This document shows positions 12,040 to 21,775 of a stretch of 64,000 nt of DNA, in pieces. The position numbers and the translations under genes are program-made. The first letter of the stretch is position 1. The number at the start of each line of letters is the position of its first letter. Source of the DNA: Acanthosoma haemorrhoidale (lineage: Eukaryota > Arthropoda > Insecta > Hemiptera > Acanthosomatidae); assembly GCA_930367205.1 (NCBI GenBank), contig OV884014.1, forward strand, positions 113,101,138-113,165,137, given 5' to 3'. Under the pieces are notes generated by a model. The model did no database searches. It was not told where the DNA came from and saw only the letters and a list, made by a program, of their open reading frames with translations.

Positions 12040-12369
12040 GCGGGCTGAATCATAATGGCACAGCATTTATGTTATTATATTTTATTTTATTTTATTTTTA
12101 TGATTGTTTCTGTGACCTCGGCCATTACATTAAGAGCTAGAGCACAGAAATCTCAGGTTGTGGGATTATGTCTCACTCAAATGACATAAATTCACTGGAT
12201 TATAGTACCCTCAGTTATAATCCTTCCCTAAAGCTGTGAATCCTAGGGAGGCCTGGGTTTAGACTATGGAAGAGGATGGCCTCAACAGATATGGACTTTA
12301 GAGAAGTTCTGAACGTAATCCTGGGCTATTGACAATAAGATATACAAAAAAAAAAAAAAAAAAAAAAAA
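12040..12369 (+). mobile_element. Probable poly(A)-tailed retroposon end
   Basis: About 310 bp of GC-richer sequence (GATTGTTTCTGTGACCTCGG onward, through CCTGGGTTTAGACTATGG) ends in TTGACAATAAGATATAC followed by a run of about 23 A. This layout (AATAAG, short spacer, long A-tract) is that of a retroposed 3' UTR. No coding part remains and no second copy was found in the window, so the class is unknown. Confidence 0.4.
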
Positions 12370-12850
12370 TAAAAAACATAAAAAATTAATATTTTCTGCA
12401 AAAGTACTGAGAAGGAATATAGGCACTATGGCCCAAACGATAAAAGAAGAAAAAAAAAGTACGGAATACAAATAAGATGATGTCTAAAACAGGGGAAAAA
12501 AACATTGAACAAGGAAAACCTTGTTGTGGGTAAATTATTATAATAAATAAATTTTGAAAATCGCATTGTGGGTAGACCTGTCATATAAAAAATTCAGGTC
12601 CATTTAGCAAGAATATTAGACTGATAATTAGTTACGAGAGTTACTATAATGTCACAATTTGTAACAAATGTCACAAATTATTGCCAACCATGTTTAACCC
12701 CTTAGTTTATTTTTTGTTCTTAGGACTTGATGCAAACGTAGTATTTTGAAACATAGTCCATTAAAAAAATTTATGAAAACCTAACATCTCTTTTTTATGA
12801 GCAAAGACCTTTTTTTTTTTTTTTTTTTCATATCCCCATGTTACAAAATT

Positions 12851-13252
12851 AATATATTTAACAAAATATAGATTCTACAGACGAGTCTATTTACAATTGC
12901 TTCATCGTATTTCCTGTAGCTTGGCTACATTTTATACGAATTTTGTTTTTTACTAATAGTGATCTGCATTGTACAAAAGTATAATGATGTACATTAAACA
13001 TTAATGGACTGAGCTTATTAAAAGTGACGGGGCTCACCTTATTTATCATATACTTAAAACTAACTTACATCTAACAATAAAAACTAAATCTTAACCTAAT
13101 TTTCCCTGATAGTCTGTTGCCATCGATGCGGGAAGGGCGGTGGGGTCAAGTGTTAAACACTGGGTTGGTTAGGTGCTGCAAACGAGTCAAAAAAACTTGA
13201 TTTGTCTCCGGCGGATGAACTCACCCACCGACGGCACACCAAGCAACGGGTG
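12851..13252 (-). mobile_element. Family C copy C1 (Jockey-like LINE 3' end)
   Basis: Reverse complement of the family C tail. On the minus strand it reads a degraded C-terminal ORF2 peptide (ending in the P-x-x-HRWQQ region), then AACACT-GACCCCACC, then the 3' UTR with the hairpin TGTAGC-CAA-GCTACA and ATCTATATTTTGTT. It forms an inverted pair with C2, 340 bp away. Confidence 0.8.
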
Positions 13253-13590
13253 TACTATACCCGATTTAAAAATTATGTCAATAATTATTAAACCCAAGTC
13301 ACAACATAATACCAAGTGGTAAAGATGTAACTGGAAGAAAGTCGGTTCCGAATACAATTACTGATCATGGCTCCAGCACTTAAGCCTTTCATACTAAACG
13401 AAATCAGATTAAATATATGTTTTGTTCACAATCACATTGCAGCACAAAAGGGAGAAGAGAGAGCGGACAGTTTAGTGACTGAAGAGACAAGACAAGTGAT
13501 AAGAGAAATTGGCACATCAACCAGACTCGCCGAAGAAAAGTGTGTGGTGGAAGTCAAGAAGAAGATCCAAAACAGCTGGTAAGAAAAAAG
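13253..13590. other. Spacer between inverted family C copies
   Basis: A 71-codon plus-strand ORF (13367-13582) contains a KGEERADSL segment that faintly resembles the end of a retroelement RNase H domain. The match is too weak to call. No other feature is seen. Confidence 0.3.
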
Positions 13591-13940
13591 GGGTGAGTTC
13601 ATCCACCGGAGACACATCAAGTTTGTTGACTCGTAGCAGCACCTCACAAACCCAGTGTTTAACACCATGACCCCACAACCGGTTCCACGTAGATGGCAAC
13701 AGTTGGGGAAAAATGAGGTTTAAATTTAGTATGCAAGTTAGTTTTAACTTTATGCTAAAACAGGTGAGCCCCATCACCTTTAGTAAATTCGGTCCATTCA
13801 TGTATAATGTACATAATTATACTTTGTACATTGCAGAGCATTGTTATTTTATATATTAGAACCTGAATAAAATGTAGCAAAGCTACAGGAAATACAATGC
13901 AGAAATCGCTTGAGAATCTATATTTTGTACTACATATCTG
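13591..13940 (+). mobile_element. Family C copy C2 (Jockey-like LINE 3' end)
   Basis: Plus-strand copy starting at GTGAGTTCATCCACCGGAGA, through CCAGTGTTTAACACCATGAC, to the 3' hairpin TGTAGC-AAA-GCTACA and the end ATCTATATTTTGTACTACAT. Truncated and frame-disrupted in the remaining ORF2 piece. Confidence 0.85.
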
Positions 13941-14767
13941 TGTAATTTTTAACAACGGAATATGGAAGAAAGAAAAGACGGGTATCGTAGAGCATAAAGA
14001 CTAAAATGTCATTATCTGCTAAAAATACTGGCTTTGTCCTTGGAATTCAAGCAAGGCGAGATCAGAACTGGTGTTCACCGCCAGAAAATAGTTTGTTTAT
14101 AGATTTTTTACATCTTCGAACAAAACATTTATAACGCTTTCAGTGACATCAATATAGTTGCGATTGTGCTGTTAGAAAAAACCTATAACGCTATTTTAAT
14201 TGAAATCGGTGCCTTTCGAAGGGAGAGGTGAGATAAATCTATGCCAGTGCACACTTGATAACAGGCGAGGACGGAAGCGGAACCGGCGGCGTGGGAGGAG
14301 GTTTCCGCTCCGATTGCACAGCCATCGAGAACAGTCATTTATATCGAGAAATATATTACAACTACCTTGTAATTTTTTATTAAAATATGGATTGAAAAAA
14401 ACAGGCTGGAAATCATTTTTATTTCCAAGATATTTTAGTGACGATATTGAAACTTTTTCTATTGAATTTTTGCCAATTGCAATGCTGAGCTTATCAAAAT
14501 AAAATACGACAATGAAGGTGATATTGATATTTCCGTCGTTTTAATCATCACCTCGACTTCGTGTAAGGCTACAAAAACCTATAATATAATAGCTACTTAG
14601 CTTTGCTTAAACAAGGAATCATGCAATACGGTTGCTTAGGATACGTTTGGCCATTGAATGAATTCATCATGTAAAGTATGTAAGCTTCTAAGTAAAGTTA
14701 AAGTCACAAACAGATGATTTCTTGTATTTACAGACTGAATAACCGAAAACAAAAATTTTACATTATT
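13941..14767. other. Non-coding interval
   Basis: A GC-richer patch at 14200-14340 (ORF 14200-14502, arginine-rich, no motif) is the only notable composition change. I looked for an upstream exon of the channel gene here and did not find one. Confidence 0.4.
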
Positions 14768-14779
14768 AATCAGGACGTT
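14768..14779. repeat. Left target-site duplication of LINE D
   Basis: AATCAGGACGTT, identical to 20157-20168. It abuts the (ATT)n run that is the complement of the LINE's (AAT)n 3' tail. Confidence 0.9.
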
Positions 14780-14863
14780 ATTATTATTATTATTATTATT
14801 TGTTCCGGCATTTGTGCACCGCGGCCTCACTGAGACCTATTGTGCGCCGTCCATGTCCCTGTC

Positions 14864-17800
14864 CTATATATGTGACAGGCCCACGGCCTTTGCAAATCTG
14901 AGGATACTGAATGGATCGATCAGTTCACATAGTTTGGGGTCTACAATGCGATCACTACCAAAGTGAAGGTATCGCTTTCTAGCTAAGTTATCACAGTCAC
15001 ATATTATATGACGTGCCGTTTCTCCCTCTTTCTTGCAGAATCTGCAGATTGGTGATCCCACTATCCCCAAATTAAAGAGGTGTTTATTTAACCGACAGTG
15101 ACCTGTATAGAGTCCTGTCACACTTTTGAGTGTCCACCTGTCCATTGATAGAAGTGCTGAGCTTCTTCTCTTACAGGGTCCATTAAGAAACAGTTTCGAG
15201 TGTTCCTGTTTCTTAGTTTCTCTCCAAGAAAGTCTTGCCTTGTCCTCTAAAGCTAATTTTATACGCCTTTTAGCGTAGCTGAGGCTGATACCACATATGG
15301 GTTCAGGTGCAAGAGGTGTCTGTTCTGAGCCCACCCTTGCAAGGCCATCTGCCTTCTCATTGCCTGTGATGCCTGTGTGTCCTGGCACCCAGTCGATTCT
15401 AACCTTATTGGCTAGCGAGAGTGTGTTTAAGTTGTTTTTACACTCCTCAACCAAATAAGATCTGGTCGTATAGCTTCTCAGGGCGCCAATGGCTGCCTGG
15501 CTATCCGTGAAAATTGTGATCAGTCTGTTTCTTACACCCTCCCCAATTAAGGTTTGGGTACAGACATTGATCGCCATCACTTCGGCCTGAAAGACCGAGG
15601 TGTGTCTACCTAAAGGAATAGAAATCCCAGATTCTGGTTTATCTTTCCTCCATATGCCGGCCCCTGACCCGTTTTCTGTTAGCGAGCCGTCTGTATAGCA
15701 ATTAATCCCATTACACAGTTTATGTGGTTTGGTCTTTGTGTTTTCCGCACAGTATAAAACGTCTGTGTGTTTCTTAACTTGTAGGTCAGAGTGCATTGAC
15801 AGCACCTCGTCCTCATCAATTCTTCTGAACAAGTTCCCATGTCGCATGTGAGTCATGACTTTGGATCTTGTTCCTGATTTCGCAAGTCTGTAAGCCACGT
15901 TCAAGGCTTGCGCTTCTACTTCTATGTGCAGTGGATTCAAGTTCAATAAGACTTCCATTGCAGCAGTAGGAGTTGTACTCATGGCACCAGTGATCATGAG
16001 ACATGAAAGCCTCTGTAATTTGCCAAGCAAAGTTCTATTTTTACTAATACTACCTCTGTGCCACCACACCATAGAGGCATAGAGCACCATTGGTCTAACT
16101 GCTGCGGTATATAGCCAGAATAACATTCTGGGTTGTAGTCCCCAGGTCCTACCCACAGCCCTTTTACATGCATAGAGGCATCGAAGTGCCTTCATAGTAG
16201 TATTCCTGATGTGTTTAGACCAGTCCAATTTTCTATCCAGAGTAACCCCTAGATGCTTTACCTCACTAGAAATGCTTACCTGTGTCCCCCCTATATAGGG
16301 TGGTCTAACTATAGCATTTCTTTTGTTAGTGAAGATACAGAGATTTATCTTCTGGGGATTGATTCCTAAACCATTCTTTTCACACCAATCCCTCAAAAGA
16401 TCCATCGATGCGGAAAGCAACTCAGAAATGGTTTCTGAGAACTTGCCCCCTATGAGCACAGCAATGTCATCAGCATATCCCTGTGCGTAGAACCCTGCAG
16501 AGTTTAGGTTTGTTAACAATGAGTCAACGACCAAACACCACAGTAATGGAGATAACACCCCTCCCTGTGGACATCCTCCCACTGGCTTCATCCACAGTTT
16601 GGTTTGTCCCAATTGTGATTGTAAAATCCTATTCTCTAGCATGGTGTTTATCCAGCTAGAGGCTAAGGAACTAATCCCCTTTCTTTCTAAGGCTGATGCC
16701 ATAGTGTTATAGGGTGTGCGATCAAAGGCACCTTCTATATCAACAAAGATGCCTGCCATTATTTCTTTATGAACTAGGGATCTCTCTATCCTGGAAACCA
16801 GGTGGTGGAGAGCAATTTCACAGGATTTTCCTGCCTGGTATGCGAATTGAGCGCTATGGAGCGGTCGTTCTACCAGTATTCCATCCCTAATATGTCTGTC
16901 TATGACCTTTTCCAAGGTCTTCATTAAAAATGAAGTCAGACATATTGGTCTGTAAGACTTGGGTTCGTCATAGGACTTCTTCCCAGGTTTTGGTATGTAA
17001 CACACTTTTGCCATCCTCCAGCTTACTGGAATATAGCTCAGTGCCAAGCTTCCCCTTAACAAGGTAAGTATAAGGGGCCTAATTACTGGTAGGCCTTTTT
17101 GTAGCAAGGCTGGGAATATCCCATCAGTACCAGGTGATTTGAAAGGAGCAAAAGAATTAATTGCCCACTCCACTCTTGCAGAATTGACAATTTTATTTGC
17201 TTCTGCCCAGTTACCCTTGCAACTAGTGTGTTCACAGTTGGTAGGGTCATTATTAATCGTATCCATCAGTCCGCAGCCAGGAAAATGTGCGCGCGCCAGG
17301 GCACCGAGGGTTCCCTCCTCAGAATCCGTATAGCCCCCTCCCACCCTGACGGAGCCCAATACTCCCCTGTCAGACTGCTTGGATAAGATCCTATTTACTC
17401 TAAACATGGAAGTTGTATCGTTTATTTCGCTACAAAATTTCTTCCACGCCCTTCTTTTAGCCTTTCTGACTTCTTTGTGATAATCAGTGAGTGCACGTTT
17501 ATAAGTGTCCCATCTGCCTGATCTTTTGGCCGCGTTAAAGAGTTTACGTGTAAGAGCTCTTAACTTGCCAAGTTCATTGTTCCACCAGGGACAGTTCCTG
17601 TTGGATCTAACATTACATACAGTGTTATTATCAGTGTATGACTTAATCATTGCCTCAGTCAATGTTGAGTTTAAATGTTCCAAATGCCAGTTGCTACTCA
17701 CCACTCTAGGACAGCATTTGACCTCCTCCTCAAGCTGTGTATAGTAGGTTTCCCAGTTTGTAAGTTTGGGATTCCTATACACAGCTTCGGACGTGATGTT

Positions 17801-18463
17801 ACCACTTAGATCAAATCTAATGTATCTATGATCTGAGCATGACTCTTCTTCAGAGACGTGCCAGCCTTTAACCCTTAGGCTTATAGTACGTGTGCTAAGG
17901 GTTATGTCAATGACCTCAGATCTGATTCTGTTGTTAAAAGTGGCAATATTGCCTCTGTTTAGAATGTCTAGGTCATTACTAGTTATGTACTCTACTAAAC
18001 ACTCACCTCTCTGGTTGTTGTTCTTGCTCCCCCAGAGCTGATGGTGAGCGTTCGCGTCAAGCGATGCTATAAGCTCGCCCCTTAAGCCAGTCCCTTCCGT
18101 TAGCTTACTAAGTGCCTCGGTCGGGACTCTTTCTTCATATGGGAGGTAGACCGATGCAATCGTCAACCTCCCACCTTGATTTCCCTCGTTGAGGGCCATT
18201 TGAGCTGCTGCTAAATCTCTAGAACAATATTGCCATAGAGGCAGCATTTTAAGACTGCTCTTATGCAGGATACAGGCTCTGGCACGCTCGGGTACAGAAA
18301 TAATCTCATACCCACGCATCGCCAGCCCCCCCATCCTGCCCTTATACAGGTAAGGTTCTTGTATTAGAATAATATCAATATCCTTACCTCTCACATACTG
18401 CTGCAGAACACCACATGCTGCAATACAGTGGTGTAGATTAATTTGCAGCAGCCTCACCACCAT
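14864..18463 (-). CDS. LINE ORF2: endonuclease / reverse transcriptase / RNase H polyprotein
   Basis: 1,199 residues. It would nick the target DNA, copy the LINE RNA onto it and remove template RNA. The N-terminal apurinic-endonuclease-like domain shows N9, E36, SLDANAH (D136, N138) and SDH (210-212). The reverse transcriptase core has VDIEGAFD at about 574-581, PQGGVLSPLL at 632-641 and the catalytic YADD at 663-666. An RNase H domain at about 920-1045 keeps YTDGS (D925), FQAE (E961), TDSQ (D987) and NEKAD (D1039). A C-terminal Cys/His finger follows (C1140, C1143, H1152, C1155 or C1157). Every catalytic motif I can check is intact and there is no internal stop. The start codon lies two bases after the ORF1 stop, so translation probably depends on ORF1 termination. 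The element sits outside, or in an intron upstream of, the visible channel exons and on the opposite strand. Confidence 0.95.
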   Translation of the reverse strand: MVVRLLQINLHHCIAACGVLQQYVRGKDIDIILIQEPYLYKGRMGGLAMRGYEIISVPERARACILHKSSLKMLPLWQYCSRDLAAAQMALNEGNQGGRLTIASVYLPYEERVPTEALSKLTEGTGLRGELIASLDANAHHQLWGSKNNNQRGECLVEYITSNDLDILNRGNIATFNNRIRSEVIDITLSTRTISLRVKGWHVSEEESCSDHRYIRFDLSGNITSEAVYRNPKLTNWETYYTQLEEEVKCCPRVVSSNWHLEHLNSTLTEAMIKSYTDNNTVCNVRSNRNCPWWNNELGKLRALTRKLFNAAKRSGRWDTYKRALTDYHKEVRKAKRRAWKKFCSEINDTTSMFRVNRILSKQSDRGVLGSVRVGGGYTDSEEGTLGALARAHFPGCGLMDTINNDPTNCEHTSCKGNWAEANKIVNSARVEWAINSFAPFKSPGTDGIFPALLQKGLPVIRPLILTLLRGSLALSYIPVSWRMAKVCYIPKPGKKSYDEPKSYRPICLTSFLMKTLEKVIDRHIRDGILVERPLHSAQFAYQAGKSCEIALHHLVSRIERSLVHKEIMAGIFVDIEGAFDRTPYNTMASALERKGISSLASSWINTMLENRILQSQLGQTKLWMKPVGGCPQGGVLSPLLWCLVVDSLLTNLNSAGFYAQGYADDIAVLIGGKFSETISELLSASMDLLRDWCEKNGLGINPQKINLCIFTNKRNAIVRPPYIGGTQVSISSEVKHLGVTLDRKLDWSKHIRNTTMKALRCLYACKRAVGRTWGLQPRMLFWLYTAAVRPMVLYASMVWWHRGSISKNRTLLGKLQRLSCLMITGAMSTTPTAAMEVLLNLNPLHIEVEAQALNVAYRLAKSGTRSKVMTHMRHGNLFRRIDEDEVLSMHSDLQVKKHTDVLYCAENTKTKPHKLCNGINCYTDGSLTENGSGAGIWRKDKPESGISIPLGRHTSVFQAEVMAINVCTQTLIGEGVRNRLITIFTDSQAAIGALRSYTTRSYLVEECKNNLNTLSLANKVRIDWVPGHTGITGNEKADGLARVGSEQTPLAPEPICGISLSYAKRRIKLALEDKARLSWRETKKQEHSKLFLNGPCKRRSSALLSMDRWTLKSVTGLYTGHCRLNKHLFNLGIVGSPICRFCKKEGETARHIICDCDNLARKRYLHFGSDRIVDPKLCELIDPFSILRFAKAVGLSHI

Positions 18464-18465
18464 GA

Positions 18466-19734
18466 TCAGTGCCCTCCGGCCCCCGGAGGGCCACCCCGAG
18501 GCGGACGCCGGGAGACAGCGCCAAACCCAGGCCTCCCCATCACAGAGGGCCGAGACCCAGCGCGCCCCCCAGCCCCCGCCACGGGGCCACCCCCCGCAGC
18601 CGCCATAGTCATCGCCTTGGGGCCATCCTTAGGAGTTGGGAAATTCGTCGTAGCGATCCTCTTCGACTCCACCACCTCAGGATCGCTCCTTGCCTCCTCC
18701 ACCTTATCAGCCGGCTGCCTCTCCTGTACTACTTTCGGCGGCTTCTTCTTATCCAATACCCTGAGAGCGACCTTAGTGAACCCATAGTTCAGCTTGAGCT
18801 TCCGCTTCTCAAGGTATTCCATGCTAGTCTCTGGGGCAGACAGGATCGCAAAGAAGCCATGCTTCTCCACCTTGGTGCCCAGGAGTCTCCATAATCTAAT
18901 ATCAGGTACCCTAGAGTTTTGGGTCCTGATCCTCTTCATGAAATGTTCTTCCAGAGGCATTTCTCCTGTAATGAAGGTTCCTACCTTCACGGTTTTATGA
19001 AGCTCCTCCACCTTTCCTACACGGAGCTCCAGATCCCCACTGATGTTAAAATTGGGTACTATAATCGACAACCAGTCCTTGGTCTCCTGGTTGTCGCAGA
19101 TTATGACACAGGCTCCCACATGTGGGTAAATTCCACTGAATTCAGCCTGTGTCCCTTTCTCTTCTTCCAGCTGATCGACAAATTTCATCAGCTGGCCCTT
19201 CATTTCCTCGCAATTCTCCTTCGTCAGCTGAGTGGACGGATATCCACTAGGGATAATCGCCACCCTGCTTCCTCCGGCAGCAATCGCGTAGGATGCAATA
19301 CTAGCATCCCCACCCCTATGCCTCTTTGCCGTAGGCGCAGAGGTACCGGGTGAGGACCTAATCCTTTTCTCTGGAGCGCACCCAGACCCTGCCGTATTCC
19401 CGGACCCCGAAGGTCCTGGAAGTCCGGCTGGATCCTCAGGTGGCCCTCCAGCCAACATTGCCCTCCTCCACTTCTTTCTCTGGGCTCCAGAGAACTTGTG
19501 CTTGGAGGTCTCGCCTGCATCCTTGGATGCAGCGTCCCTACCAGGCGCCAAGCTCTCTGGCTCCATTACCAGTCCGCTTACCTCCTCTACAAGCGTCGCA
19601 AGCGAGCTCATAGAGGCTTCGTCGTCCACTACCTCAGCGCCAAGGTCCATTGAAGGCCCCTGGGCTGAGTCCTCTCCGCTGATCAAGCTGACCAGCTCCT
19701 CCATGTCTTCATTATTAGTTGTTGTAGTACTCAT
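18466..19734 (-). CDS. LINE ORF1: putative RNA-binding protein
   Basis: 422 residues in the position of a LINE ORF1, presumably the nucleic-acid chaperone of the RNP. An acidic, Ser-rich N-terminus (1-60) is followed by a basic linker with KRIRSSPG and TAKRHRGG. A folded region at about 170-330 resembles, from memory, the DUF4780-type domain found in insect LINE-associated proteins (EELHKTVKVGTFITGEMP, IRLWRLLGTKVEKHGFFAIL). The tail is Gly/Arg/Pro-rich and ends in GGPPGAGGH. I see no CCHC zinc knuckle, which most I-clade ORF1 proteins carry. The domain call should be tested with the Pfam profile. Confidence 0.8.
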   Translation of the reverse strand: MSTTTTNNEDMEELVSLISGEDSAQGPSMDLGAEVVDDEASMSSLATLVEEVSGLVMEPESLAPGRDAASKDAGETSKHKFSGAQRKKWRRAMLAGGPPEDPAGLPGPSGSGNTAGSGCAPEKRIRSSPGTSAPTAKRHRGGDASIASYAIAAGGSRVAIIPSGYPSTQLTKENCEEMKGQLMKFVDQLEEEKGTQAEFSGIYPHVGACVIICDNQETKDWLSIIVPNFNISGDLELRVGKVEELHKTVKVGTFITGEMPLEEHFMKRIRTQNSRVPDIRLWRLLGTKVEKHGFFAILSAPETSMEYLEKRKLKLNYGFTKVALRVLDKKKPPKVVQERQPADKVEEARSDPEVVESKRIATTNFPTPKDGPKAMTMAAAGGGPVAGAGGRAGSRPSVMGRPGFGAVSRRPPRGGPPGAGGH

Positions 19735-20156
19735 ATTTTGTTCCCACGAAAGCGGGGGAAGTTACTCTGCAGGTACTGCCCCCTCTCCCTGCAGAGGGCA
19801 TTTAATACAATGGGGTGCGCCTGGTGCCCCAAGGGGGTCGATTAAAGACAGTGCATTTTTATACACCCCCTGCCATTCGGCCACAGCTCGAGCTCCTCTA
19901 CACTTGGCTTGGGTGTTAAGGAGATCTCCACATGGATTTCATGGGGGAGATCCCGCCTCTGTCGTCCGCGAGTCCATCGGACTCCCCAGGGGGTACCACT
20001 TGGAGGTGACAGTAGGCGTTGGTAGGGATAGGTCAGACTGGGAGTTCACAAGCAGTGAGTAGGGCACTATTGCTTGATTCCTCCGCTACGAGTACAGGAG
20101 ACCCCCGCACCTGTCTCCCTCTCTAGTCTTTCCATTACCCTACCCATTTACCCCCC

Positions 20157-20168
20157 AATCAGGACGTT
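20157..20168. repeat. Right target-site duplication of LINE D
   Basis: AATCAGGACGTT, identical to 14768-14779, directly next to the LINE's 5' end. Confidence 0.9.
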
Positions 20169-20437
20169 TAGCTACATAATTTGATACCTAGCTCGAGATA
20201 AAAGGTTTTTTTTAATTATTAAATAATATTAGTAGACTGACTAGTAATTTAATGTTTTATTGATGGTAAACTCCTTCAAATGTTAAAACATCAAACATTA
20301 CAGCCAAATCCGAAGAAAATCCTATTACGCGTTTAGTTATTATCGCGCTAGGAAATGTTTACTAAAGATTTTCACTAAGGATGATATTTCCCGTTTACCT
20401 TCATAAACCTCTTTTAGTAAAATAACCACATTTCTCG

Positions 20438-20742
20438 AAATGTGGGCCAATCAACAAGCCCCTGACGGGCACACCACCTAACGCTACCCAATCCTGAACG
20501 AGTTAGAACTACATGCCTAGACAGACTCTAGGCTCAAACTTCAGTGGACTCTCACCACTGTCCCGAGATATTTACACCTCAGCCGAGGTCTACCACAATT
20601 CCTCAATTCCTTCACCCAACCTTCAAATAGGACGCTCCTAGTAAAAGGGTCCCTTTCACTCCTATAAATTCCATGTTATTTTATTTTTCCCACATTCTTC
20701 TTTTTAAATTTTGAGAGCTTTGAAGAAAAAAAAAAGACTAAC
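20438..20742 (+). mobile_element. Family B copy B1 (poly(A)-tailed LINE 3' end)
   Basis: 3' UTR of the family seen best at 30555-31441: CAACAAGCCCCTGACGGGCA, the hairpin GCCTAGA-CAGAC-TCTAGGC, the hairpin CAGTGG-ACTCTCA-CCACTG, then CTCCTAGTAAAAGGG, and an end in GAGAGCTTTGAAGAAAAAAA. It lies about 0.5 kb upstream of channel exon 1 in the same orientation as the gene. Confidence 0.88.
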
Positions 20743-21259
20743 TAGAAAATTTTGTAGTAAAATTTCCGAACGCTAAGAAACCAACAGACATTTCAAACTG
20801 CTTCTCCCCCTCGTGTACAATCGTTCAAAAATTTCCACAGAAAACTGAAGACTGATTAACACAACGACACTCTAACCTTCATTGTCCTACGAAATAGAAG
20901 TCTGGGGGCCAAGTCTTCCCATCTAGTCCATCCAATGGTAGCCAACTTCTATGTCAATGACTTTCTATGTCAACAAACGTACACTTCATACCATCTCTTC
21001 ATCCCATTCATTCAAGAACTAGTCATCTCCGGCCTCCCTAGCAACCCTAATCCATATGCTAATGTTCCATACTCAGACCTGATCGCCGCAATTTCAGTCT
21101 AACGTGGTCTCGTCACATTCAATCAACAAACCTTTTGTTTGTAACCGAGCTCTGTGGTAAGTATAAAGTGGCAAGTACAGAGGTTTCGGCGATTGAGCCT
21201 TTCCTCCCCCCCCCTCCAAAATATATATATTAAATATTATTAACTGAATTTCTATGCAG
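20743..21259. other. Intron or upstream sequence before channel exon 1
   Basis: No exon was recognised. The 3' end forms the splice acceptor: a C-rich stretch near 21205-21220, AT-rich sequence, then tctatgcag at 21251-21259. Confidence 0.5.
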
Positions 21260-21483
21260 GACTACGAGGTGGACCTGTACCTCCGACAGAAGTGGCACGA
21301 CGAGCGACTCCAGCACCCGGACATCACCGAAGTGCTGGACCTCAATGACCCCAACCTGGTTAAAGCCATCTGGAAGCCTGAGGTCTACTTCCCCAACGCT
21401 AAGCACGCTGAGTTCCAGTTTGTGACAGTGCCCAATGTACTCATCCGCATCAACCCGGACGGCGAGATACTCTACATGCTCAG
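21260..21483 (+). CDS. Channel exon 1 (visible): ligand-binding domain, residues 1-75
   Basis: Acceptor tctatgcag, donor CAG|GTATGT. The exon starts in phase 0 and ends in phase 2, splitting an Arg codon. It encodes DYEVDLYLRQKW, then LDLNDPNLVKAIWKP, EVYFPNAKHAEF and a region ending GEILYMLR. This is the strongly conserved extracellular core with the W-x-P-D/E-x-x-F/Y-x-N motif of Cys-loop anion channels. GC content is far above the introns. The ATG at 21254 lies across the splice acceptor and is not the start; the family has a signal peptide and a longer N-terminus. Confidence 0.95.
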
Positions 21484-21775
21484 GTATGTCTGTCTGTATA
21501 TAGGTACATCATGCTCCATTTTTTAAAATTAAAATTCAGATAGTGCTTTTTCAACAAATTAGGGTGGGGTGGGGTAAAGTACTAACAGATATTTTGAAAC
21601 TACTTTGATCTCTTGTGGAGAGAGGTGGGTCTATTAAATAAAAAATAAACGAACAATGTTTATGTAAGTAACCTTCGTCCTCGCAGGTTATTTTTTCTTT
21701 ATCCTGCGTATGTAGCTGTTTACATATAATATTTACTACATTGCCATAACCCCCTATTTCAAGACCTGACCCCCC

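Larger units (their letters stand above)
14780..20156 (-). mobile_element. Family D: full-length I-like non-LTR retrotransposon
   Basis: A complete 5,377-bp LINE on the minus strand. Its order is a 5' UTR of about 420 bp, ORF1 (19734-18466), ORF2 (18463-14864), and a short 3' UTR ending in about eight AAT repeats. A perfect 12-bp direct repeat flanks it at 14768-14779 and 20157-20168. Both ORFs are fully open. The domain order (apurinic-type endonuclease, reverse transcriptase, RNase H, CCHC finger), the trinucleotide tail rather than poly(A), and the TSD length all fit the I group. The precise clade (I, LOA or relative) needs a tree. Its intact state and exact TSD argue for a recent insertion. 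Confidence 0.93.

Noticed and set aside
13367..13582. Possible RNase H remnant (KGEERADSL)
   Set aside because: The similarity is limited to one short motif, and no neighbouring RNase H motif was found.
18443..20062. Several plus-strand ORFs of 68-188 codons across the LINE ORF1 region
   Set aside because: They lie antisense to the intact, GC-rich LINE ORF1 and have no motif; they are antisense shadows.
21254..21256. ATG as translation start of the channel
   Set aside because: It overlaps the splice acceptor; the family needs an upstream signal peptide and N-terminal strands.
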